Shown here: positions 43,393-52,546 of the stretch, piece after piece
Numbering within the stretch: position 1 is the first letter of the stretch
Layout of the letters: each line of letters opens with the position of its first letter
Source: Salinibacterium xinjiangense
GTDB lineage: Bacteria > Actinomycetota > Actinomycetes > Actinomycetales > Microbacteriaceae
Length of the DNA stretch: 64,000 bases
Direction of reading: 5' to 3'
NCBI RefSeq assembly: GCF_014645015.1
Contig: NZ_BMLC01000002.1
Coordinates: forward strand, 1 to 64,000
The notes under the pieces: generated by a model
The model's database searches: none
The model's input: the letters and a program-made list of their open reading frames with translations, nothing else
What the model was told of the DNA's origin: nothing
Position numbers and translations under genes: made by a program

Positions 43393-45003
43393 ATGAATAG
43401 TAGCGACGGCGCAGAGCCACCCATCTCGGACCAGGCACTGGTCGAGCAGACTCGCGCGGGTGACCAGCGCGCGTTCGCGGAGCTGTGGCGTCGCCACTTC
43501 CGCTCGGGCGCTCGCGTCGCCCGACAGTTCACATCGTCGATAGATTCGGACGACCTCGTTTCCGAGGCGTACACCCGCATCTACCAGCGTGTCCTTACGG
43601 GCGGCGGCCCTACCGGAGCCTTCCGCCCCTACCTCTACACGACCATCCGCAACCTCGCCTCGACATGGGGTGCCGCCTCCAGGGACGTGCAGGTCGCCGA
43701 TATCGCCGACTTCGAAGACCCGGCGACGATCGACGATCCAGCGGCCATCGCCCTGGACCGCACACTCACGGCCCGTGCCTTTCGCAGTCTCCCCGAACGC
43801 TGGCAGTCGGTGCTGTGGTACACCGAGGTCGAAGGAATGGATCCGCACGAGGTCGCGCCGGTGCTCGGCATGACCGCCAACGGTGTCGCGGCGCTGTCGT
43901 ACCGGGCGCGCGAAGGGCTACGAAAGGCCTGGTTGCAGGCCCACATCAACGACGCCACGGCCTCCGGGGAATGCCAATGGACGATCTCGCGCATAGGCGA
44001 GCACGCCCGAAAGGGCTTGACGGCACGAGACACCGAGCGGCTGGATGCCCACCTCATGACCTGCGCCAAGTGCGCCATCATCAATGAGGAGGTCGACGAG
44101 GTCGGATCGCGGCTGGCCTTCGTGATGCTTCCCATCCTGCTGGGTGGTGTCGCCGGTGGCGCCATGCTCGCCTCGTACGGAGGGGCTGGCTCTGCCATGG
44201 CGGCCAGCGTCGGAACTATCCCGGCCGTGCCAGCGGTGTTCGGCCCGGGAGCCGCGACCACAGGGGCCCTCGGGTTCTTCAGCATCGCCGGGACCTCCAT
44301 CGGCGTGGTGGGAACCCTTGCACTGGTCGTGCTCGTCTCGGGGTCTGCAGTTTCTTTCGGCCCCCTGGACAGCGTTGTCGACGACACCGCGAGCACGTCC
44401 GTCTCCGAGCTCGATGAGAGCGCGGCAGCGCAGGGCGATTCCGGATGGGGTTCGGCGCAGGACTCGGGAACGCGCATTGACGACGCTGCCAACCTCGGAC
44501 TCGCCGTGCCCGAGGCCGTGATGGACTTGCTTGGCGGTCCTCGTGAGGGTGGAGTCACCGACGGGGTGGGAACCGTCCTCGGCGGTGTCGGCCAGGCGCT
44601 CGAGGGCGATCTGGGAGGAGCTGTCGGCGGAGTGGTCGACGGAGTCACGGGGGTTGTCGGTTCGGTGACTGGCGGTGCGGTCGTTGCCGACCTCTCCCTC
44701 AACCTTGCCGGTTCAGCGACGCCCGGCGCGCAACTCTCGCTGCAGGCAGCGGGCCAGGTGTATGCGACGACAACGGTCAGTGCGACCGGCGGTTGGGTGC
44801 TCAATGCGGCTGGGATCCCGGGCGGAGTGAGTTCTCTCGACCTGGTCCAGCACGTCGATCGCGCCTATCTGAAGAGCACGCTTCCCGGAGGCGGCGCCCT
44901 GGCGACCGTTCTCGGCACCGCCGACTCTCTGATCGACGCCCTCGTGAAGCCGCTGCTGCTCACCAGCGGCGGCTCGGGCGTCACCGTCAACCTGCTCGGC
45001 TGA
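43393..45003 (+). CDS. ECF sigma factor fused to zinc-finger, membrane and extracytoplasmic anti-sigma-like region
   Basis: 536 aa from ATG 43393. Residues 8-185 are an ECF sigma factor: region 2 QALVEQTRAGDQRAFAELW and SDDLVSEAYTRIYQRV, region 4 SLPERWQSVLWYTEVEGMDP, MTANGVAALSYRAREGLRK. Then comes a zinc-binding anti-sigma motif (HLMTCAKC, about 219-226), a hydrophobic stretch around 238-262, a second around 298-322, and an external Gly/Val-rich part to 536. The sigma is thus tied to the membrane with its own sensor. Similar fusions are known in actinobacterial ECF groups. The -10-like CATAAT at 43286-43291 may mark its promoter. Confidence 0.82.
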   Translation: MNSSDGAEPPISDQALVEQTRAGDQRAFAELWRRHFRSGARVARQFTSSIDSDDLVSEAYTRIYQRVLTGGGPTGAFRPYLYTTIRNLASTWGAASRDVQVADIADFEDPATIDDPAAIALDRTLTARAFRSLPERWQSVLWYTEVEGMDPHEVAPVLGMTANGVAALSYRAREGLRKAWLQAHINDATASGECQWTISRIGEHARKGLTARDTERLDAHLMTCAKCAIINEEVDEVGSRLAFVMLPILLGGVAGGAMLASYGGAGSAMAASVGTIPAVPAVFGPGAATTGALGFFSIAGTSIGVVGTLALVVLVSGSAVSFGPLDSVVDDTASTSVSELDESAAAQGDSGWGSAQDSGTRIDDAANLGLAVPEAVMDLLGGPREGGVTDGVGTVLGGVGQALEGDLGGAVGGVVDGVTGVVGSVTGGAVVADLSLNLAGSATPGAQLSLQAAGQVYATTTVSATGGWVLNAAGIPGGVSSLDLVQHVDRAYLKSTLPGGGALATVLGTADSLIDALVKPLLLTSGGSGVTVNLLG

Positions 45004-45105
45004 CAACCTGCTCAACTGAAGGCCTGGGCGTTCCGCCGGTCCGGTTGCTTCCGCGGCAGCCTCCCTCAAGCTCGGCACCCGCGGGGCATCCCTCCGGAAA
45101 AAGCC

Positions 45106-45867
45106 CTAGGCCTTGCCCCGGAGGATGGCCTGTTTGACCTCGGCGATGGCCTGCGTCACCTGGATGCCCCGGGGGCAGGCGTCGGTGCAGTTGAAGGTAG
45201 TGCGGCAGCGCCACACGCCCTCTTTGTCGTTGAGGATGTCCAGGCGAACCTGGGCGTTGTCGTCGCGGGAATCGAAGATGAACCGGTGCGCATTCACGAT
45301 TGCCGCAGGCCCGAAGTACTGTCCGTCGGTCCAGAACACGGGGCAACTGGAGGTGCAGGCAGCGCACAGGATGCACTTGGTCGTGTCATCGAAGCGCGCG
45401 CGCTCCACGGGGCTCTGCTTGCGCTCCTTCCCGGCCTTCGGGACGCTTCCCGCCATGAGGAACGGGTTGACGCTCTTGAAGGAGTCAAAGAACGGCTCCA
45501 TGTCGACGACGAGGTCTTTCTCCAGCGGCAGGCCCTTGATGGCCTCGATGTAGATCGGCTTCGAGATATCGAGGTCTTTGATGAGCGTCTTGCACGCCAG
45601 TCGGTTGCGGCCGTTGATGCGCATAGCATCGGAGCCGCAGACGCCGTGCGCGCACGAGCGGCGGAAGGTCAATGACCCATCCTGTTCCCACTTGATCTTG
45701 TGCAGGGCGTCGAGCACACGGTCGGTGCCGTGCATCTGCACGTCGAAGTCCTGCCAGCGCGGCTCGTCATCCACCTCGGGGTCGAAGCGTCGGATGATGA
45801 GCGTGGCCGTGAACGTGGGAATCTCTTCCGGGATGCTCGGCTTGCTTTCCATGACCGCGTTGCTCAT
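45106..45867 (-). CDS. sdhB: Succinate dehydrogenase iron-sulfur subunit
   Basis: 253 aa. The three Fe-S clusters are seen: [2Fe-2S] cysteines in RRSCAHGVCGSD with the later RLAC, [4Fe-4S] in CILCAACTSSCPVFW, and [3Fe-4S] in CRTTFNCTDACPRGI. It passes electrons from SdhA to the quinone site. Last gene of sdhCDAB, 11 bases after sdhA. Confidence 0.95.
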   Translation of the reverse strand: MSNAVMESKPSIPEEIPTFTATLIIRRFDPEVDDEPRWQDFDVQMHGTDRVLDALHKIKWEQDGSLTFRRSCAHGVCGSDAMRINGRNRLACKTLIKDLDISKPIYIEAIKGLPLEKDLVVDMEPFFDSFKSVNPFLMAGSVPKAGKERKQSPVERARFDDTTKCILCAACTSSCPVFWTDGQYFGPAAIVNAHRFIFDSRDDNAQVRLDILNDKEGVWRCRTTFNCTDACPRGIQVTQAIAEVKQAILRGKA

Positions 45868-45878
45868 GAGACTGTTCC

Positions 45879-47729
45879 TCAGTACTTTCGTTCCATCGGC
45901 GGGTAGTTCGTGATCACGACAGGCTTCCAGTCGAGACGGATGTGCTCTCCGGCGTCGGTGGACTCCGGGTCGCCGACGCGGTAAGCCATCGTATGCACGA
46001 GGAATTTCTCGTCGTCGCGGTTGGGGAAGTCTTCCCGCATGTGGCCACCACGGGATTCGTGCCGTGAGCGTGCCGAGTAGACGAGCACCTCGGCGAGGTC
46101 GAGCAGGAAGCCCAGTTCGACAGCTTCGAGCAGGTCGGTGTTGAACCGCTTGCCCTTGTCCTGGATCTGGATGTTCTTGTACCGCGCGCGCAGCGTCTCG
46201 ATGAGATCTGTGACCTCTTTGAGACTTTCCTCCGTGCGGAAGATCTGCGCGTTGCGGTCCATCGAATCCTGCAGCTCTTTGCGGATGACTGCGATTCGCT
46301 CGGTGCCGTTGCCCGCGCGCACCATGTCAAGGATCGACTGGATGCCCGCGGTCGGGTTCTCGGGGAGCGGGGTGAACTCGGCGGTCTGCACGTACTCGAC
46401 CGCTCGCTTTCCGGCTCGCTTACCGAACACGTTGATGTCGAGAAGCGAGTTGGTTCCGAGCCGATTCGATCCGTGCACCGACACGCAGGCGCACTCGCCA
46501 GCGGCGTAGAGCCCCTTGACCACGTCGGTGTTGTTGCGCAGCACCTCGGCATGCACGTTGGTCGGGATCCCGCCCATGGCGTAGTGCGCTGTGGGCAGCA
46601 CCGGCACGGGTTCCGTATACGGCTCGACTCCGAGGTAAGTGCGGGCGAACTCCGTGATGTCCGGAAGCTTCTCGTCGATCACGGCCGGTTCGAGGTGGGT
46701 GATGTCGAGGTACAGGTAATCCTTATTCGGGCCTGCGCCACGTCCTTCCCTGATCTCGAGGGCCATCGATCGCGCGATGATGTCTCGTGGCGCCAGGTCT
46801 TTCAGGGTCGGGGTGTAACGCTCCATGAAGCGTTCGCCTTCGGCATTTCTCAGGATTGCGCCCTCGCCGCGAGCGGCTTCCGAGAGCAGGATTCCGAGCC
46901 CCGCGAGCCCAGTGGGGTGGAACTGGAAGAACTCCATGTCTTCGAGCGGCAGCCCCTTACGCCAGATGATCCCGACGCCGTCACCCGTAAGGGTGTGGGC
47001 GTTGGAGGTCGTCTTGTAGATCTTGCCGAAGCCGCCGGTCGCGAAGATGATCGCCTTCGCCTGGAAGACGTGCAGTTCACCGGTGGCGAGCTCGTAGGCG
47101 ACGACACCGGACGGCTGCTCGAGCCCATCCACCTCGGTCATCACCATGTCGAGCACGTAGAACTCGTTGAAGAAGTTGATGCCGAGCCTGACACAGTTCT
47201 GGTACAGGGTCTGGAGGATCATGTGACCCGTGCGGTCCGCTGCGTAGCAGGCACGCCGAACAGGGGCCTTGCCATGCTCGCGGGTGTGGCCACCGAAGCG
47301 GCGCTGGTCGATCAAGCCGTCGGGTGTGCGGTTGAATGGCAGGCCCATGTTCTCGAGGTCGATGACCGCATCGATGGCCTCTTTCGCGAGAATCTCTGCG
47401 GCGTCCTGGTCGACCAGGTAGTCGCCGCCCTTGACGGTGTCGTAGGTGTGCCACTCCCAGTTGTCATCTTCGACGTTGGCCAGGGCCGCAGCCATGCCAC
47501 CCTGCGCGGCACCCGTGTGGGATCGCGTTGGGTACAGCTTCGAGATGACCGCAGTGCGCGCTCCCGGGCCCGCCTCGATCGCCGCGCGCATGCCAGCACC
47601 GCCAGCACCCACGATTACGATGTCGAACTGGTGGTAGTGCACCCCGTCGACTATCGCGCCGTCTTCGATCATGCCGTTCGTGTTGTCGGCCCCGTTCGTG
47701 TTGTCGGCCCCGTTCGTGTTGTCGGCCAT
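45879..47729 (-). CDS. sdhA: Succinate dehydrogenase flavoprotein subunit
   Basis: 616 aa. FAD site [17 protein letters not shown], flavinylation region [19 protein letters not shown], substrate residues in [12 protein letters not shown] and [15 protein letters not shown] are intact. The ATG at 47729 overlaps the sdhD stop (TAATG). Residues 2-19 are three ADNTNG copies, an extra not found in usual SdhA; without them the protein would start at the Met before IEDGAIVDG. It oxidises succinate to fumarate in the TCA cycle. Confidence 0.95.
   Translation of the reverse strand: MADNTNGADNTNGADNTNGMIEDGAIVDGVHYHQFDIVIVGAGGAGMRAAIEAGPGARTAVISKLYPTRSHTGAAQGGMAAALANVEDDNWEWHTYDTVKGGDYLVDQDAAEILAKEAIDAVIDLENMGLPFNRTPDGLIDQRRFGGHTREHGKAPVRRACYAADRTGHMILQTLYQNCVRLGINFFNEFYVLDMVMTEVDGLEQPSGVVAYELATGELHVFQAKAIIFATGGFGKIYKTTSNAHTLTGDGVGIIWRKGLPLEDMEFFQFHPTGLAGLGILLSEAARGEGAILRNAEGERFMERYTPTLKDLAPRDIIARSMALEIREGRGAGPNKDYLYLDITHLEPAVIDEKLPDITEFARTYLGVEPYTEPVPVLPTAHYAMGGIPTNVHAEVLRNNTDVVKGLYAAGECACVSVHGSNRLGTNSLLDINVFGKRAGKRAVEYVQTAEFTPLPENPTAGIQSILDMVRAGNGTERIAVIRKELQDSMDRNAQIFRTEESLKEVTDLIETLRARYKNIQIQDKGKRFNTDLLEAVELGFLLDLAEVLVYSARSRHESRGGHMREDFPNRDDEKFLVHTMAYRVGDPESTDAGEHIRLDWKPVVITNYPPMERKY
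47673..47726 (-). repeat. Three in-frame 18-bp repeats at the sdhA 5-prime end
   Basis: GCCGACAACACGAACGGG is repeated three times directly after the ATG (last copy ends GGC), encoding ADNTNG three times. The copies are otherwise identical, which suggests recent slippage. Confidence 0.9.
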
Positions 47730-48178
47730 TAGGGCACCGGGCAGAAGCTGGGGAGTAGGTCAGCGGCAGTTCCTGCGGGGCAGGGGTCGAACGTATAAAT
47801 CACAAGGGTTCCCAAAACAATCAGTAGGGCGGTGGAGATGGCAACGGCACTGAGCAGCACCGTGCGCACGAGTTGGTTGTTCGCGTAATCGTTGATCAGG
47901 GTGCGCATACCGTTGCCGCCATGGATGAGGGCCAGCCAGAGCAGCGCGGTGTCCCATGCGACCCAGAAGGGATCGGCCCACTTTCCGGCGACGAACGCGA
48001 AGTCAATCGCCTTCACCCCGTCGCCCGCCACGAGGTTGACGAAGAGGTGCCCGAAGATCAGCACGACGAGAACGACACCGCTTGCACGCATGTAGATCCA
48101 GCCCCACTTCTCCCAGTTGACGCCACCGCGAGGACGGCGAACGGGAGCAGGGGTGCGCGGAGCCTCGATAGTGGTCAT
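47729..48178 (-). CDS. sdhD: Succinate dehydrogenase membrane anchor subunit
   Basis: 149 aa from ATG 48178, overlapping sdhC by four bases. Three hydrophobic helices: [41 protein letters not shown] and [21 protein letters not shown] (spans abbreviated). FGHLF and LIHGGNG carry the likely heme/quinone His residues. It anchors SdhAB in the membrane. Confidence 0.9.
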   Translation of the reverse strand: MTTIEAPRTPAPVRRPRGGVNWEKWGWIYMRASGVVLVVLIFGHLFVNLVAGDGVKAIDFAFVAGKWADPFWVAWDTALLWLALIHGGNGMRTLINDYANNQLVRTVLLSAVAISTALLIVLGTLVIYTFDPCPAGTAADLLPSFCPVP

Positions 48179-48618
48179 TCTCCGCCTCCGAAAATGTGCA
48201 TGAACTGGCGAGGTACGAAGCCGACCATCAGCACGACCCACAGGCCGATGACGATGTAGAACATGAGCTTTTGGTGCTTCGTGCCTACGCTCCAGAAGTC
48301 GATCAGGATGATGCGCAGCCCATTGAGCGCGTGCAGCCCGATAGCCGCGACAAGCCCGATCTCGCCAAGGCCCATGAGGGGCGTCTTGTACTGGTTGATC
48401 ACCGCGTTGTACGCCTCGGGGCTGACTCGAACGAGCGCGGTATCGAGAATGTGGACGAGAAGGAAGAAGTAGATCGCGACACCGGTGATGCGATGCATCA
48501 CCCACGACCACATTCCTTCGCGCCCCCGGTAAAGCGTTCCCGCTGGCCGTTTCGGCATGGCAATGATGGGGGTGACGGGCTGTTTGCCCGCCAGGGTACC
48601 GGCCGATTTATCGGACAC
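48175..48618 (-). CDS. sdhC: Succinate dehydrogenase cytochrome b556 subunit
   Basis: 147 aa from GTG 48618 with GAGGAGGG upstream. LYRGREGMWSWVMHRITGVAIYFFLLVHILDTALV contains the SdhC signature around the Ser/Arg and His residues (spans about residues 30-65), followed by LHALNGLRIILIDFW. First gene of the sdhCDAB operon. Confidence 0.92.
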   Translation of the reverse strand: MSDKSAGTLAGKQPVTPIIAMPKRPAGTLYRGREGMWSWVMHRITGVAIYFFLLVHILDTALVRVSPEAYNAVINQYKTPLMGLGEIGLVAAIGLHALNGLRIILIDFWSVGTKHQKLMFYIVIGLWVVLMVGFVPRQFMHIFGGGE

Positions 48619-48757
48619 GATCAACCCTCCTCGCGGATTCCAGGCCATCAGTTATGGCCGACGAATTGTCCGGTTGACGGACGCAATCAGTCTATTCGGA
48701 CGAATGGACCCTCACTGCGCAGGAGGCCCTCAAAACAGCACTGAACGGGTCAGTTTC

Positions 48758-48777
48758 GAAAGAATTAGCTTTCTTTC
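48758..48777 (-). terminator. Hairpin after the glycosyltransferase gene
   Basis: On the minus strand GAAAGAA and TTCTTTC (7-bp arms) pair around AGCTAA. Between it and the stop codon lie two direct copies of GAAAGCGATG (about 48778-48800). AT-rich and downstream of the stop, it may terminate the GT4 gene. Confidence 0.55.
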
Positions 48778-48801
48778 ATCGCTTTCTCGCATCGCTTTCT
48801 T

Positions 48802-49953
48802 TTATCGCCGGTTGGCGATGACCGAGCGCCTGGCTGGCACGGCCCGGCCGGCGACCGCGTGCGCATAGTGCCCGAGCAATTCGTCGCAGAGGGATTCCCA
48901 GTCGCGGGGAAGTACTGCTCGGCGACCCGCCTCCCCCATGCGCGACATGAGCGCGCCATCCGCTGCCAGTGCCTGCACGCTTGCCCGCAACTGCGAATCG
49001 TTGCCGGGCTCGTACAGGAAGCCGTTACGGCCGTGGTCGACGAGGTCGATCGGGCCGCCGGCGCGCGGCGCGATGACGGGAATACCGGTCGCTTGGGCCT
49101 CCTGGATTGTTTGCCCGAACGTTTCTTCTGTACCGGTGTGCAGGAACATGTCGAAACTGCCGTAGGCGGTCGCGAGATCAGGCCCTGAGAGCTTGCCGAG
49201 CCAGCTGACAGGCATGCCAGCGAGTTGCTTCCTGACGTAGGGAACTGACGGGCCGTCGCCGACGATAGCGATGCAGATGCCCCCCACGCCGCGAAGGGCG
49301 GCGAGCCGCTCCACCTGTTTCTCCGGGGCGATTCGTCCGACGTATCCCACCACCGTCTCCCCGCGGGGTGCGATCTGCTCGCGAAGGGCTTTAGTTGCCG
49401 GGGTCGCCCTGTTCCTCGGGTGATAGGTCACCAGATCCACCCCTCGACCCCACCGGGCGAGCCCGGTGATTCCGGCCTTCTCCAGGTCGGCCATCGATGC
49501 GCTGGACGGTACGAGAGTGAGGTCTGCGCCCTCGTGGATCCACCGCACCACCCGCCACGCAAACCCCGTGGCAGCACCGAGGTGATTGCGCCTGGCATAG
49601 CCCGCGACGTCCGTCTGGAAGATGGCGACGGAGGGGATACCCAGCCTGCCGCCGGCGGCGATCGCCTGGGCGCCGAGAAGAAAGGGTGATGCCGCGTGGA
49701 TCACATCCGGCGCGAAGTCGGCGATGAGCCGCTGCACCTGTGGACTCGGAAGTCCCACCGGAAACTGCCGATAGGCGATCGTGGGAACGCCAAACACGGG
49801 GAACCCCGCATAACTCGTGGGCGCGCCAGTCGATGGCACAATCACGATGGCTTCGTGGCCACCGCGCTGCAGATGATCCAGCACCTGCCTGACGCTGGTG
49901 GTGACGCCGTTGACTGTGGGAAGGAAACTTTCGCTGACAACTGCAACTCGCAC
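48802..49953 (-). CDS. GT4 glycosyltransferase (actinobacterial alpha-mannosyltransferase type)
   Basis: 383 aa from GTG 49953 preceded by GGAG; upstream frame has no RBS. VAVVSESFLPTVNGVTTSV is the start of PimB/MgtA-like enzymes. Donor-site pattern VGYVGRIAPEKQVERLA and the E-x7-E motif in TEETFGQTIQEAQATG are clear. It should transfer a sugar, probably mannose from GDP-mannose, to a lipid or glycan at the inner membrane face. The divergent neighbour makes GDP-mannose, which supports the donor; the acceptor is unknown. Confidence 0.87.
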   Translation of the reverse strand: MRVAVVSESFLPTVNGVTTSVRQVLDHLQRGGHEAIVIVPSTGAPTSYAGFPVFGVPTIAYRQFPVGLPSPQVQRLIADFAPDVIHAASPFLLGAQAIAAGGRLGIPSVAIFQTDVAGYARRNHLGAATGFAWRVVRWIHEGADLTLVPSSASMADLEKAGITGLARWGRGVDLVTYHPRNRATPATKALREQIAPRGETVVGYVGRIAPEKQVERLAALRGVGGICIAIVGDGPSVPYVRKQLAGMPVSWLGKLSGPDLATAYGSFDMFLHTGTEETFGQTIQEAQATGIPVIAPRAGGPIDLVDHGRNGFLYEPGNDSQLRASVQALAADGALMSRMGEAGRRAVLPRDWESLCDELLGHYAHAVAGRAVPARRSVIANRR

Positions 49954-50040
49954 ACCGACTCCGCTCGATCGCCGTGTTTTCCACGCTAAGCGGGCAGGGT
50001 GTCCTGAGAGTGAATGCCACGTTAAGCCTATGGTTGGGGC

Positions 50041-51159
50041 ATGAACAAGCCCTCCGTTTTCGATGATTTCTACAGCGTGATCCCGGCCGGCGGTATCGGC
50101 TCCAGGCTGTGGCCGTTGTCGAGGGCCGACGCCCCCAAGTTTCTTCACGACCTCACGGGGTCGGGCAAGACGCTCCTTCGTGACACCTGGGATCGACTGG
50201 TGCCTCTCTCAGGAGTCGACCGCATCATGGTCGTCACAGGCAGGGCGCACCGCGCAGCCGTGGAAGAGCAGCTGCCAGACCTCTTAGACCCGAATGTCGT
50301 GCTCGAGAGCGAGCCGAAAGACTCATCGGCGGCAATTGGGCTCGCCGCGGCGATCCTGTTGCGTCGAGAACCCAATGTCATCGTGGGATCTTTTGCGGCA
50401 GACCACGTCATCAAGGACATGCGAGGATTCCGTCGAGCCGTGGCCGAAGGTGTGGCTGCAGCCCGCGCTGGCTATATCGCCACGATCGGCATCACGCCGA
50501 CCGATCCGGCGATCGGGTTCGGCTACATCCAGTGTGGGGATCCGCTCTCTATAGCAGGTGCGCCAAACGCCGTGACAGTTCGTTCGTTCGTCGAGAAGCC
50601 CGACCTGGAGACGGCAGAGCGGTACCTGGCTGGTGGTGACCACCTCTGGAACGGAGGGATGTTCATCGCCAAGGCCGACGTTCTTCTCGAGCAACTCGGT
50701 AAGGCTGAACCGGCACTACTCGCCGGACTCACGGAGCTCGCGGAGGCGTGGGACACCCCGCGTCGCGGAGCCGTCGTCGACAGGGTCTGGCCGGGCCTCA
50801 CCAAGGTCGCGATCGACTACACCGTGGCCGAACCTGCCGCTGCCGCGGGAAAGCTCGTTGTCATCCCCGGCGACTTCGACTGGGACGATGTCGGTGACTT
50901 CGCCTCGATCGCCAAGCTTCATTCCGGCGGCCGAAAGTCTGACCTCGCGATCCTCGGTGAAAACGCGAGAGTGCTTGCCGATGCATCCACCGGTGTCGTC
51001 ATCAGTCAGAGCGGCCGTCTGATCTCTCTCATCGGCGTCACGGACATCGTTGTCGTCGACACTCCGGATGCCCTGCTCGTGACCACGACGGCGAATGCCC
51101 AGCGAGTGAAGTCCGTCGTCGATGCGCTCAAGCTGTCCGGTCGCGACGACGTGCTGTGA
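50041..51159 (+). CDS. manC: Mannose-1-phosphate guanylyltransferase
   Basis: 372 aa. The nucleotidyltransferase signature VIPAGGIGSRLWPLSRADAPK starts near residue 14; FAADHVIKD, GYIQCGDP, VEKPDLETA, LWNGGMFIAK and PGDFDWDDVGDF follow. No phosphomannose isomerase domain is attached. It converts mannose-1-P and GTP to GDP-mannose. Divergent from the GT4 gene with 87 bases between starts. Confidence 0.92.
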   Translation: MNKPSVFDDFYSVIPAGGIGSRLWPLSRADAPKFLHDLTGSGKTLLRDTWDRLVPLSGVDRIMVVTGRAHRAAVEEQLPDLLDPNVVLESEPKDSSAAIGLAAAILLRREPNVIVGSFAADHVIKDMRGFRRAVAEGVAAARAGYIATIGITPTDPAIGFGYIQCGDPLSIAGAPNAVTVRSFVEKPDLETAERYLAGGDHLWNGGMFIAKADVLLEQLGKAEPALLAGLTELAEAWDTPRRGAVVDRVWPGLTKVAIDYTVAEPAAAAGKLVVIPGDFDWDDVGDFASIAKLHSGGRKSDLAILGENARVLADASTGVVISQSGRLISLIGVTDIVVVDTPDALLVTTTANAQRVKSVVDALKLSGRDDVL

Positions 51160-51181
51160 CGTCGACCTCGAACGTCAGCCA

Positions 51182-51217
51182 GTAACGAAGTCGTAACGAA
51201 CTCGGTCGTGCGCGACC
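51182..51217 (+). promoter_or_regulatory. Direct GTAACGAA repeats and GGTCG/CGACC dyad upstream of the nucleoside operon
   Basis: GTAACGAA occurs at 51182 and 51193, an 11-base period as in tandem half-sites of OmpR-type response regulators. A dyad GGTCGTGCGCGACC (51204-51217) follows. Both lie 90-120 bases before the first BMP gene. Confidence 0.5.
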
Positions 51218-51303
51218 TCGACTGGTCGTGTCATCGGCGATGTGGCTAGCGTCATTTCCAATGGAACGGCGTTCAGTCGGCCAGGTCACAGGGAGCAGGG
51301 CTC

Positions 51304-52374
51304 ATGTCGAAATCGTTTGTGGTGCGCACAGTCGCTGTTGTCGCCGTCGCGATGCTGTCTCTGGCCGGTTGCGCCCCAGCCCCTGACGCGCCGGGTGCGG
51401 ACGGTGGAGGCGAGCAGTTCTGCGCTCGTATGGTCACCAACTCCGGTGGATTGGACGACCGGTCATTCAACGACGCCAGCTGGAAAGGCATGCAGGACGC
51501 GGCCGGCCAGTTCGGAATCGACGTCGATGTGCTCGTCTCTACCTCCGAGACCGACCTCGCGCCCAACATGCAGCAGGCGGTCGACACGGGGTGCGGATTC
51601 ATCCTGACGGTCGGCTACGAGCTCACCCCCGCCACCATCGAGCAGGCGGCAAGCAACCCCGACGTCGATTTCGCCATCGTCGACGATGTGGCGGATGCCC
51701 CGAATATCAAGCCGCTCGTCTTCGACACCGCGCAGGCGGCCTTCCTCTCCGGCTACCTCGCCGCCGGGGTCTCCACTACCGGGAAGGTAGCGACCTTCGG
51801 CGGAGGAAACCAGCCACCTGTCACGCTCTTCATGGACGGCTTCGTCGATGGTGTCGCGAAGTACAACGAGGTGCACGGCACAGCCGTCGTCGCTCTCGGG
51901 TGGGACAAGCAAACCCAGGACGGTGTGTTCACCGGTGACTTCGAAGACATCAACAAGGGGCTTACCGTGACGCAAGGCCTGATCGACCAGGGCGCCGACG
52001 TCATCCTGCCCGTCGCTGGACAGGTCGGCGAGGGGGCGGCCCGCGCGGCCCTCGATTCCGGTGGTCGTGCATCCGTCATCTGGGTCGACACCGATGGATA
52101 CGACGTGCTCGCGCCCGAGTTCCGGCCCGTGTTGCTGACCTCCGTATTGAAGAACACGGGAGACGCCGTCGTCACGATCGTCAAGTCCAGCATCGATGGG
52201 GAGTTCGACAACAGCCCATACATCGGCACCCTGGAGAACGGTGGAGTCGATATCGCTCCATTCCACGACCTGGCCGGCAAAGTGACCGCCGAACTGTCTG
52301 CCGAGATCGATGCGCTGCGTGCCGACATAATCTCCGGTGCGGTGACGGTCACCAGCCCGAGCACGCCGCGCTGA
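51304..52374 (+). CDS. BMP-family nucleoside-binding lipoprotein 1
   Basis: 356 aa with lipobox LAGC near residue 23. Bmp/Med/PnrA pattern: MVTNSGGLDDRSFNDASWKG, SETDLAPNMQQAVDTGCGFILTVG (abbreviated span), DIAPFHDLAGKV. Binds purine or pyrimidine nucleosides outside the membrane. First of two paralogous binding proteins upstream of one transporter; a hypothetical 172-base gap with no hairpin separates them. Confidence 0.88.
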   Translation: MSKSFVVRTVAVVAVAMLSLAGCAPAPDAPGADGGGEQFCARMVTNSGGLDDRSFNDASWKGMQDAAGQFGIDVDVLVSTSETDLAPNMQQAVDTGCGFILTVGYELTPATIEQAASNPDVDFAIVDDVADAPNIKPLVFDTAQAAFLSGYLAAGVSTTGKVATFGGGNQPPVTLFMDGFVDGVAKYNEVHGTAVVALGWDKQTQDGVFTGDFEDINKGLTVTQGLIDQGADVILPVAGQVGEGAARAALDSGGRASVIWVDTDGYDVLAPEFRPVLLTSVLKNTGDAVVTIVKSSIDGEFDNSPYIGTLENGGVDIAPFHDLAGKVTAELSAEIDALRADIISGAVTVTSPSTPR

Positions 52375-52546
52375 CCCGGCCGCGACCTCAGCCCTGCGGC
52401 ACATGTCAGGTTGATTTCGGAGCAGTCGCGGTTTGGTAACCATTCAGTGTCTGCCTCTATTTCTACTGTCAGCCCTAGCCGGAAATCTGTAGCCTGAAGC
52501 CACTATGTCCCAGCCCTGATGGTTGGGCAGCACCCTGGAGGACACC

